DNA of 9,729 nt. It comes from Paracoccaceae bacterium (GTDB lineage Bacteria; Pseudomonadota; Alphaproteobacteria; Rhodobacterales; Rhodobacteraceae). The number at the start of each line of letters is the position of its first letter. Position 1 is the stretch's first letter. Under the pieces are notes generated by a model. It had not been told where the DNA came from and searched no databases. It was given only the letters and a program-made list of their open reading frames with translations. The translations under genes and the position numbers were made by a program. This document shows, one piece after another, positions 1-5,649 of the stretch. Location: assembly GCA_007131465.1 (NCBI GenBank), contig SLQN01000424.1, positions 1 to 9,729 of the forward strand, in the 5' to 3' direction.

Positions 1-106
1 AATTGTCGCCTTTGGGGACAGATGCCGGAACACTGTCCCGCAGGTTGATCGGCGATCCGAACACGGTGCCGGGCGGCGGGCTGGGATGGAAGAAATTTCT
101 TATCAT
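1..106 (-). CDS. Possible 5' end of a divergent gene, unidentified (partial)
   Basis: A minus-strand frame opens at an ATG (complement of 104-106) and stays open to the left edge, giving about 35 codons that begin M-I-R-N-F-F-H and continue through a proline-rich stretch to V-P-K-G-D-N. I recognise no family in it. Against it, no good Shine-Dalgarno precedes the ATG and two plus-strand frames are also open over much of the stretch. For it, GC at third codon positions is fairly high, and a divergent gene here would explain the AT-rich control region to its right. It does not look like the N-terminus of an Lrp/AsnC regulator, which I would have expected upstream of cysG in this group. Treat it as a tentative fragment. 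Confidence 0.22.
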   Translation of the reverse strand, partial: MIRNFFHPSPPPGTVFGSPINLRDSVPASVPKGDN

Positions 107-146
107 CGCGCCCATATGGAAATAATTCGGGAAAATATTCTATAGT
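91..146 (+). promoter_or_regulatory. AT-rich control region of the cysG operon with three small palindromes
   Basis: In otherwise GC-rich DNA, 91-146 is markedly AT-rich. It holds a perfect 10-bp palindrome AGAAATTTCT (91-100) and two related near-palindromes, GAAATAATTC (119-128) and GAAAATATTC (131-140). All three share GAA at the left and TTC (or TTCT) at the right. TATAGT at 141-146 or TATTCT at 136-141 could serve as a -10 element. No convincing -35 lies 17 bp upstream, which would suit an activator-dependent promoter. The repeated GAA..TTC pattern is what a dimeric regulator site would look like, but I cannot name the protein. Confidence 0.4.
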
Positions 147-147
147 A

Positions 148-174
148 ATGGGAGGCATCAAGGAGTCGTCCCAT
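148..174 (+). promoter_or_regulatory. Hairpin enclosing the cysG ribosome binding site
   Basis: ATGGGA (148-153) and TCCCAT (169-174) are perfect 6-bp inverted repeats. The 15-nt loop between them contains the AAGGAG Shine-Dalgarno (160-165), which is 7 nt from the cysG ATG at 173. The right arm includes the A and T of that start codon. If the transcript starts at or upstream of 148, this fold could limit ribosome access. The pairing is visible in the sequence; a regulatory role is inference. Confidence 0.35.
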
Positions 175-1552
175 GCAGCATTTCCCCGTTTTCCTGGCCT
201 TGAACGAGTCCCGCGTCGTGATCGCGGGCGGGGGCGAGATTGCGCTGGCCAAGCTGCGGCTGCTCTTGAAGACCGAGGCGCAGATCACGCTGTGTGCCGC
301 GTCCTTCGCCCCCGAGATCGAGGCCCTGCGCCCGCGCGTGACGCTGGTGCGCCGTCCGCTGCTGGGGTGCGATCTGGGGGGTGTGCGGTTGGTCTATGCG
401 GCCACAGGCGACGCCACCCAGGATGCCCGCATCGCGGCGCTTGGCCGCAAGGCCGGGGCGCTTGTCAATGTGGTCGACAATCTTGGGGCCAGCGATTTCA
501 TCACCCCGGCCATTGTCGACCGCGCGCCGCTGGTGGTTGCAATCGGCACGGAAGGCGCGGCCCCGGTGCTGGCGCGTCAGATCAAGGCGCAGTTGGAAGC
601 GGCGCTGCCCACGGCGCTTGGCGCGCTGGCGCAGATCGGCAAGGCCTTTCGCGGCATGGCCGAGCATCTGCCACAGGGCGCGCGGCGGCGGAATTTCTGG
701 CAGGACTACTACCAGAAGGACGGTCCGCAAGCCTACGCGCGCGGGGGCGTGCGCGAGGTTGAAGAGACGCTGGACAATCTGCTGGCGCGCCATATGGCGC
801 GCGAAGCCCCCGAAGGGCGCGTCGATTTCGTCAGTGCCGGTCCCGGCGACCCCGAGTTGATGACGCTCAAGGCGCGCAAGCTCCTGGACTGCGCCGATGT
901 CGTGATCCATGACCGGCTGGTGACCCCCGAAATCCTGGAACTCGTGCGGCGCGAGGCGCTGATGATCGCGGTTGGCAAGGAAGGCTTCGGGCCGTCCACG
1001 CCCCAGGCGGAGATTCATCGCCTGATGACCCTTCATGCCGGGCAGGGCGCGCATGTGGTGCGCCTGAAAGGCGGCGATGCCTGCCTTTTCGGGCGGCTGG
1101 ATGAAGAAACCGAGGCCGTGGAGGCCGCAGGCATTGCCTGGCAGGTGATCCCCGGCGTGACAGCGGCCGCCAGCGCCGCAGCCAGCATCGGCCAGAGCCT
1201 GACGCAGCGCGGGCGCAATTCTGCCCTACGGCTGGTCACGGCGTATGACATGCAGGGCTATGCCGATCAGGACTGGCGCGCGCTGGCCGCCCCCGGCGCG
1301 ATCACGGCGGTCTATATGGGCAAGCGCGCGGCACGTTTCGTGCAGGGGCGTCTGTTGATGCACGGGGCCGCGCCGGATACGCCGGTCACACTGGTCGAAA
1401 ACGCATCCCGGGCCGATCAGCAGATCGTGGCCACATCGCTGGCCCTGCTGCCCCAGCACGCGGCAAGGCTCGCAGGCCCGGCCGTCATCCTGCTGGGACT
1501 GGCCCCCAAAGCGGCCGAGACGGCCCTTGAGCTACAGGAACACGCGCAATGA
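173..1552 (+). CDS. cysG: Siroheme synthase CysG (precorrin-2 dehydrogenase / sirohydrochlorin ferrochelatase / uroporphyrinogen-III methyltransferase)
   Basis: This 459-aa bifunctional enzyme, about the length of enterobacterial CysG (457 aa), makes siroheme from uroporphyrinogen III. Residues 1-150 are the NAD-binding dehydrogenase/ferrochelatase half, with a GGGEIA loop at 19-24 and NVVD at 99-102; D102 matches the catalytic Asp. A linker leads to the SAM-dependent methylase half (about 217-450): SAGPGDPELMTLKA (221-234), D247 in HDRLV, K269 in VGKE, VRLKGGD (296-302), the VIPGVTAA loop (325-332) and YMG with M382. The start is set by AAGGAG at 160-165. The stop overlaps the next gene as ATGA. 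The enzyme feeds cofactor to the siroheme reductase two genes downstream. Two differences from enterobacterial CysG: A130 stands where the phosphorylated serine occurs, and the methylase motif continues as ACLFGRLDEE instead of PFIFGRGGEE. Confidence 0.97.
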   Translation: MQHFPVFLALNESRVVIAGGGEIALAKLRLLLKTEAQITLCAASFAPEIEALRPRVTLVRRPLLGCDLGGVRLVYAATGDATQDARIAALGRKAGALVNVVDNLGASDFITPAIVDRAPLVVAIGTEGAAPVLARQIKAQLEAALPTALGALAQIGKAFRGMAEHLPQGARRRNFWQDYYQKDGPQAYARGGVREVEETLDNLLARHMAREAPEGRVDFVSAGPGDPELMTLKARKLLDCADVVIHDRLVTPEILELVRREALMIAVGKEGFGPSTPQAEIHRLMTLHAGQGAHVVRLKGGDACLFGRLDEETEAVEAAGIAWQVIPGVTAAASAAASIGQSLTQRGRNSALRLVTAYDMQGYADQDWRALAAPGAITAVYMGKRAARFVQGRLLMHGAAPDTPVTLVENASRADQQIVATSLALLPQHAARLAGPAVILLGLAPKAAETALELQEHAQ

Positions 1553-1854
1553 GTATCCGGTTTTCGCCCTCTGTCGTGACTGCGAATGATCTTTTCGAGG
1601 GCGACGTGGTCTATCTGACGGCCTCTGGCGCATGGTCGCGCATCCACAGGCAGGCGCAGGTGTTCACCGAAGAAGCCCAGGCTCAGGCGGCATTGACGCA
1701 GGCGCAGGCGCAGCCAGAGCGGTTGGTTGGCGCATATCTGGCCCCGGCGCGCTTGGGGCCGGACGGCCCGGAGCCCGCGCATTTCCGCGAGGCGTTTCGC
1801 GCACGCGGCCCGTCGAATTACCCGCATGGCAAACAGGCAGACCGAATGTGTTGA
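1549..1854 (+). CDS. DUF2849 family protein of the sulfite reductase operon
   Basis: This small cytosolic protein (101 aa) has no signal peptide or membrane segment. It resembles the DUF2849 family, which in alphaproteobacteria commonly lies between cysG and the sulfite/nitrite reductase gene. Its start ATG overlaps the cysG stop (ATGA), so translation is probably coupled. Visible family-like features are an N-terminal V-V-T-A-N-D-L-F-E-G stretch, a WS pair followed by a VFTEEAQAQAAL helix, a central LVGAYL segment, and a C-terminal FREAFRARGPSNYPHG tail. The Ala/Gln-rich middle comes from a short run of GCAGGC-like repeats near 1690-1712. No biochemical function is established to my knowledge. 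Genomic position suggests it helps assemble or serve the siroheme reductase. Confidence 0.9.
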   Translation: MSIRFSPSVVTANDLFEGDVVYLTASGAWSRIHRQAQVFTEEAQAQAALTQAQAQPERLVGAYLAPARLGPDGPEPAHFREAFRARGPSNYPHGKQADRMC

Positions 1855-1904
1855 CGCTGCTTGCGCGTCCATCCTGCCTGTGACCTATCCAAAGGACCAA
1901 AGCC

Positions 1905-3566
1905 ATGTATGCCACTTCCGAATTCGACCACGCTTTTCTGAAAACCCGCAACGCCCAGTTCCGCGCGCAGGTGGAGCGGCGCATATCCGGCGCGCTGACC
2001 GAAGACGAGTTCAAGCCCCTGCGCCTGATGAACGGCCTCTATCTGCAACTGCACGCCTATATGCTGCGCGTGGCCATCCCCTACGGCACGCTCAGCAGCG
2101 CCCAGATGCGCCAGCTTGCGATGATCGCGGACCGCTGGGACAAGGGCTATGGCCATTTCACCACGCGCCAGAACATCCAGTTCAACTGGCCACGCCTGCG
2201 CGATGTGCCCGATATGCTGGACGCGCTGGCCGAGGTGGGGATGCACGCCATCCAGACCTCGGGCAATTGCGTGCGCAATGTCACGGCGGATCATTTCGCC
2301 GGGGCCGCGGCAGATGAAATCGCCGATCCGCGCCCGGTGGCGGAGCTTTTGCGCCAATGGTCCACTGACCACCCCGAATTCCAGTTCCTGCCGCGCAAGT
2401 TCAAGATTGCCATCACCGGCAGCCCCAATGACCGCGCCGTGACGCGCGCGCATGATATCGGGCTGCGGATGGTGCTGCGCGACGGTCAGCGCGGGTTCGA
2501 GGTCATCGTGGGCGGCGGATTGGGGCGCACGCCGGTCATCGGCAAGGTACTGTCCGACTTCATCCCGGAGGCCGATCTGCTGCCCTATATCGAGGCGATC
2601 CTGAGCACCTATAACAGCTTCGGGCGACGCGATAACAAATACAAGGCGCGCATCAAGATCATGGTGAACGAGCTTGGTCTGGACGAGGTGCGCACCCGCG
2701 TCCAGAGCCGGTTCGACGCGCTGCGGCGCGAATGGAGCGGGGCCGATCAGGCCATCCTGCGCGATCTGCGCCATGCCTTCACACCGCCCGCCTTCCGCGT
2801 CGCGCCGACAGAGGCTTTTGATGCCGCCTATCAGGCGGACCCGGTGTTTCGCGCCTTTGCCGATACCAACCTGTCGGCCCATTGGCAGGAGGGCTACACG
2901 ATTGTCACGATCAGCCTGAAGGCCCATGGCGCGACACCCGGCGATGCGAGCGCGGACCAGATGCGTGTCCTTGCCGATCTGGCCGAGCGCTATGGCCATG
3001 AAGAGTTGCGGATCAGCCATGAACAGAATGTCATCCTGCCCCATGTCCACAAATCCGACCTGCCTGCGCTGCATGCGGGGCTGAAGGCGGCAGGGCTGGC
3101 AACGGCCAATGTCGGGCTTGTCTCGGACATCATCGCCTGCCCTGGTATGGATTACTGCGCACTGGCCACGGCCCGCTCGATCCCGGTCGCGCAGGACATC
3201 GCCAGACGGTTTCAGGCGCGCGAGCAGGAGATCGGCGGCATGAAGATCAAGATATCCGGCTGCATCAATGCCTGCGGACATCACCATGTCGGCCATATCG
3301 GCATTCTGGGGCTGGACCGCGCAGGTGTGGAAAACTACCAGATCACGCTGGGCGGCGATGCGACGCAAACCGCAGCCCTTGGCGAACGCGCCGGCCCCGG
3401 TTTCGCCTATGACCAGATCGTGCCTGCGATCGAGCGTCTGGTGGAGGCCTATCTGTCCCTGCGCTCCCACCCGCAGGAGGATTTCATCACGGTCTTTCGC
3501 AGGCTTGGCGCGCAGCCCTTCAAGGATGCGCTTTACCAGACAGGGGAGCGCGCCGATGCAGCCTGA
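1905..3566 (+). CDS. cysI: Siroheme/[4Fe-4S] nitrite/sulfite reductase (assimilatory sulfite reductase)
   Basis: This 553-aa hemoprotein reduces sulfite to sulfide by six electrons, or nitrite to ammonia in related enzymes. It has two ferredoxin-like half-domains and two siroheme/4Fe-4S halves. The substrate and siroheme contacts known in E. coli CysI appear as GYGHFTTRQNIQF (81-93, R88), R124 in CVRNVT, and K165/K167 in PRKFK. The cluster and siroheme cysteines are C412 and C418 (CPGMDYC) and C453 and C457 (GCINACGHH). The start is preceded by AAAGGA at 1891-1896, 8 nt before the ATG. A 50-bp gap separates it from the DUF2849 gene. Its 3' end overlaps cysH by 11 nt. Linkage to cysH favours sulfite as substrate, although this branch includes nitrite reductases. 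No flavoprotein subunit (cysJ) is present, so ferredoxin or another donor is likely. Confidence 0.95.
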   Translation: MYATSEFDHAFLKTRNAQFRAQVERRISGALTEDEFKPLRLMNGLYLQLHAYMLRVAIPYGTLSSAQMRQLAMIADRWDKGYGHFTTRQNIQFNWPRLRDVPDMLDALAEVGMHAIQTSGNCVRNVTADHFAGAAADEIADPRPVAELLRQWSTDHPEFQFLPRKFKIAITGSPNDRAVTRAHDIGLRMVLRDGQRGFEVIVGGGLGRTPVIGKVLSDFIPEADLLPYIEAILSTYNSFGRRDNKYKARIKIMVNELGLDEVRTRVQSRFDALRREWSGADQAILRDLRHAFTPPAFRVAPTEAFDAAYQADPVFRAFADTNLSAHWQEGYTIVTISLKAHGATPGDASADQMRVLADLAERYGHEELRISHEQNVILPHVHKSDLPALHAGLKAAGLATANVGLVSDIIACPGMDYCALATARSIPVAQDIARRFQAREQEIGGMKIKISGCINACGHHHVGHIGILGLDRAGVENYQITLGGDATQTAALGERAGPGFAYDQIVPAIERLVEAYLSLRSHPQEDFITVFRRLGAQPFKDALYQTGERADAA

Positions 3567-4269
3567 AACCCTTGTCGCGGACCTGCGCAGCACCCTTCAC
3601 ATGCCCGCGACCGTGTTTTTGCGCGCAGCCCTCGCGCGCGTGGGCCGCGTTGCGTTGGTGTCGTCCTTCGGGGCGGATTCGGCTGTGCTGCTGCATATGG
3701 TGGCGCAGATCGACCGGACATTGCCAGTGTTGTTTATCGACACACTGGCGCTGTTTCCCGAAACCGTGACCTACCAGCGCGACCTCGCGGTGCATCTGGG
3801 GCTCCGAAATATTCAGACACTCGCGCCCGACCGCGACGCGCTTTTCGCCCGAGATCCCGACGGGCTGCTGCACCGTGCGGACCCCGACACCTGCTGCCAG
3901 ATGCGCAAGGCCGAACCTCTGGCCCGCGCGCTGGCAGGGTATGACGGCTGGATCACGGGGCGCAAACGCTATCAGGCCGACACCCGCGCCGCGCTGGAAC
4001 GTGCCGAACTGGAGATGGGTACGGGTCGCATCCGGTTGAACCCGCTGGCGGACTGGTCCGCTGGACAGATCGGGGCCTATCTGGATGCGCACGACTTGCC
4101 ACGCCACCCGCTGGTCGCGCGCGGTTATCCGTCGATTGGCTGCCAGCCCTGCACATCGCGCGTTCTGACAGGTGAAGACCCGCGCGCAGGACGTTGGCCA
4201 GGAACGGAAAAAACCGAATGCGGTATTCACTTTATCGGCGGCGTGCCGCAGCGAGAGGACGCAGCATGA
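3556..4269 (+). CDS. cysH: 4Fe-4S type adenylyl-sulfate / phosphoadenylyl-sulfate reductase
   Basis: This 237-aa cytosolic enzyme reduces APS (or PAPS) to sulfite using thioredoxin, supplying the reductase upstream. The PP-loop-like nucleotide site is SSFGADS (36-42), followed by FIDTLALFPET (60-70), GRKRYQADTR (135-144) and NPLADWS (162-168). Four cluster cysteines, CC at 113-114 and CQPC at 196-199, mark the [4Fe-4S] form, which mostly prefers APS. The E. coli PAPS-only form lacks them. The catalytic cysteine is C222 in ECGIH. I chose the ATG at 3556 because GGGGAG (3543-3548) precedes it by 7 nt and the family N-terminus begins there; the same frame is open further upstream only because it runs under cysI. 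It overlaps cysI by 11 nt and the next gene by ATGA. No cysD/cysN or cysC is in the window. Confidence 0.96.
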   Translation: MQPETLVADLRSTLHMPATVFLRAALARVGRVALVSSFGADSAVLLHMVAQIDRTLPVLFIDTLALFPETVTYQRDLAVHLGLRNIQTLAPDRDALFARDPDGLLHRADPDTCCQMRKAEPLARALAGYDGWITGRKRYQADTRAALERAELEMGTGRIRLNPLADWSAGQIGAYLDAHDLPRHPLVARGYPSIGCQPCTSRVLTGEDPRAGRWPGTEKTECGIHFIGGVPQREDAA

Positions 4270-4685
4270 CGACTATTGTCACCGATCAGGGCTTCAGCGC
4301 CAATGACTGGCCAGTGGCCACGACCCCACTGGAAGCGTTTGACGCCGATCCCGACCTGGCCCCTGCCGCGCTTGATCTGCCGGGTGACACGGCCCCCGAA
4401 GCGTTGGAGGGGCGGCTTGCCGGGATGACCCATATCCGCATCTCGATCCCCGGCTTTGCCGATGGGCGCGGGTTTACCCTCGCGCGGCAGTTGCGCCGGA
4501 TGGGGTTTCAGGGACGCCTGCGCGCGCGTGGCCCGCTGATCGCGGACCAATACACCATGGCGCGGCGCGCGGGATTTGATGAGGTCGAAATCGCGCGAGA
4601 GATTGCCCAGCGTCAACCCGAGGCTGACTGGCTGGCCCGCGCCGACTGGCGCGCGGGAAGCTACCAGTCGCGTCTCCAAGGATAA
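4266..4685 (+). CDS. DUF934 family protein, sulfite-reduction associated
   Basis: This 139-aa protein of the DUF934 family is often annotated as an oxidoreductase probably involved in sulfite reduction because it travels with cysI and cysH. The conserved core is visible at the middle and C-terminal half: IRISIPGFADGRGFTLA, then LRRMGFQGRLRARG, then IADQYTMARRAGFDEVEI, ending in the usual YQ-containing tail. I see no cofactor-binding cysteine cluster and no membrane segment. Start: the ATG overlaps the cysH stop (ATGA) and AGAGGA (4254-4259) lies 6 nt upstream; an in-frame ATG 72 nt upstream lies inside cysH and is not needed. It is the last gene of the operon. In relatives a ferredoxin-NADP reductase gene can follow; here the next gene is convergent. 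Its actual activity is unknown. Confidence 0.92.
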   Translation: MTTIVTDQGFSANDWPVATTPLEAFDADPDLAPAALDLPGDTAPEALEGRLAGMTHIRISIPGFADGRGFTLARQLRRMGFQGRLRARGPLIADQYTMARRAGFDEVEIAREIAQRQPEADWLARADWRAGSYQSRLQG

Positions 4686-4694
4686 AGATTATAC

Positions 4695-4719
4695 AACAGG
4701 GGCATACCCGATGTTCTTT
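4695..4719 (+). terminator. Candidate weak terminator of the sulfur operon
   Basis: Ten bases after the DUF934 stop, AACAGGG (4695-4701) can pair with CCC and TGTT (4707-4709 and 4712-4715), leaving a GA bulge and a GCATA loop. CTTT follows. The stem is short and interrupted and the T-run is poor, so this is only a possible intrinsic terminator. Confidence 0.28.
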
Positions 4720-4729
4720 ATGTAAATCA

Positions 4730-4773
4730 AGCCGCCTTCGCAGGGCGTCAAGATAACGCAATCCTTGGCGGCT
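4730..4773 (-). terminator. Candidate terminator after the corrinoid-protein gene
   Basis: On the minus strand, just past the stop of the corrinoid gene, AGCCGCC (complement of 4767-4773) can pair with GGCGGCT (complement of 4730-4736) around a 30-nt loop. Inside that loop GCGT and ACGC form a smaller hairpin, and TTGATTT follows. The long loop and imperfect T-run make it uncertain, but it sits where a terminator between convergent operons is expected. Confidence 0.32.
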
Positions 4774-4776
4774 GGC

Positions 4777-5478
4777 TCAGCCCGCCGCCAACTGGTTGTG
4801 CTTGCGCGCGACGAATTGCTTGGCCGTCTCGACCGCGACGGCGGCGTCGCGGCAATAGGCATCGGCCCCGATGGCGCGGCTGAATTCCTCGTTCAGCGGC
4901 GCACCGCCGACCAGGACGATGTAGTCATCGCGCTTGCCCTGGGCCTTCAGCGTGTCGATCACGACCTTCATATAGGGCATGGTCGTGGTCAGCAGGGCGG
5001 ACATGCCCAGAATGTCGGGTTGCTCGCGTTCCAGCGCCTCCAGATAGGCCTCGACCGAATTGTTGATCCCCAGATCAGTCACTTCGAACCCGGCACCTTC
5101 CATCATCATCGCGACAAGGTTCTTGCCGATATCGTGAATGTCGCCCTTGACAGTGCCGATCACCATCTTGCCCATCCGCGGCGCGCCGGTTTCCACCAAA
5201 AGCGGCTTGAGGATGAACATGCCGCCCTTCATCGCATTGGCGGCCAGCAGAACCTCGGGCACGAACAGGATACCATCGCGGAAATCATGCCCCACAATCG
5301 TCATGCCCGCGACCAGCGCCTTGGTCAGGATGTCGTAGGGGGTCCATCCGCGTTCCAGCAGGATGTTTACCGATTCCTCGATTTCCGCCTTCAGACCATC
5401 GTAGAGGTCGTCCATCATCTGCTCGACAAGCTCGTCGTCGCTCAGATCGGACAGGATGATCTCTTCATCATCGGACAT
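4777..5478 (-). CDS. Cobalamin-binding corrinoid protein (MetH/MtbC-like methyl carrier)
   Basis: This 233-aa cytosolic protein carries a methyl group on a corrinoid between two methyltransferase partners. Residues about 10-95 form the helical cap domain typical of methylcobalamin-binding modules. Residues about 103-230 are the Rossmann-like B12-binding domain. Its key features are GDIHDIGKN (112-120), with H115 as the lower cobalt ligand, SALLTT (160-165) and GGAP (191-194) lining the nucleotide tail. The length matches stand-alone MtbC/MtmC-type corrinoid proteins and the equivalent part of MetH. AAAGGG lies about 7 nt before the ATG. It follows the homocysteine methyltransferase gene on the same strand after a 171-bp gap. 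That pairing suggests it delivers methyl groups to homocysteine, probably from methyl-tetrahydrofolate via a partner encoded elsewhere. An acidic N-terminus (residues 1-25) is the only oddity. Confidence 0.94.
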   Translation of the reverse strand: MSDDEEIILSDLSDDELVEQMMDDLYDGLKAEIEESVNILLERGWTPYDILTKALVAGMTIVGHDFRDGILFVPEVLLAANAMKGGMFILKPLLVETGAPRMGKMVIGTVKGDIHDIGKNLVAMMMEGAGFEVTDLGINNSVEAYLEALEREQPDILGMSALLTTTMPYMKVVIDTLKAQGKRDDYIVLVGGAPLNEEFSRAIGADAYCRDAAVAVETAKQFVARKHNQLAAG

Positions 5479-5582
5479 CAGAGCACCCTTTCACGACACA
5501 CTGGTTATCTTGGTTGAAATTCATCAGTCATTCCCTGTTCAGCCAGAATGCCGTTTCACACTGTCCCAAATGCGACCTTGCC

Positions 5583-5635
5583 CTGCATCGCGCCGACCTG
5601 TCAGGTTGGCTTCACGCTGTGGATGGGGCATGCAG
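5583..5635 (-). repeat. Nested inverted repeats between bmt and the corrinoid gene
   Basis: In the 171-bp gap between the two genes, CTGCAT (5583-5588) and ATGCAG (5630-5635) form an outer inverted repeat. Inside it is ACCTG-T-CAGGT (5596-5606), extendable to 9-bp arms (5592-5600 and 5602-5610) with one mismatch. It could be a regulator site, an mRNA fold between the two cistrons, or chance. No T-run follows on the minus strand, so it is not a standard terminator, and it lacks the length and motifs of a cobalamin riboswitch. The rest of the gap holds no gene I can support. Confidence 0.35.
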
Positions 5636-5649
5636 AGCCAGATCACGCC

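Noticed and set aside
148..762. Plus-strand frame starting at ATG 148, upstream of and overlapping cysG
   Set aside because: It lacks a ribosome binding site and gives a Gly/Arg/Ala-rich product typical of an out-of-frame reading of cysG.
1676..1713. Short GCAGGC-like repeats in the DUF2849 gene
   Set aside because: They encode an Ala/Gln-rich helix in frame and are too short and irregular to be a mobile or regulatory repeat.
1818..3593. Long open frame on the minus strand opposite the sulfite reductase gene
   Set aside because: The plus-strand protein has all expected siroheme and cluster residues; the antisense frame has no recognisable motif and is a GC-rich shadow.
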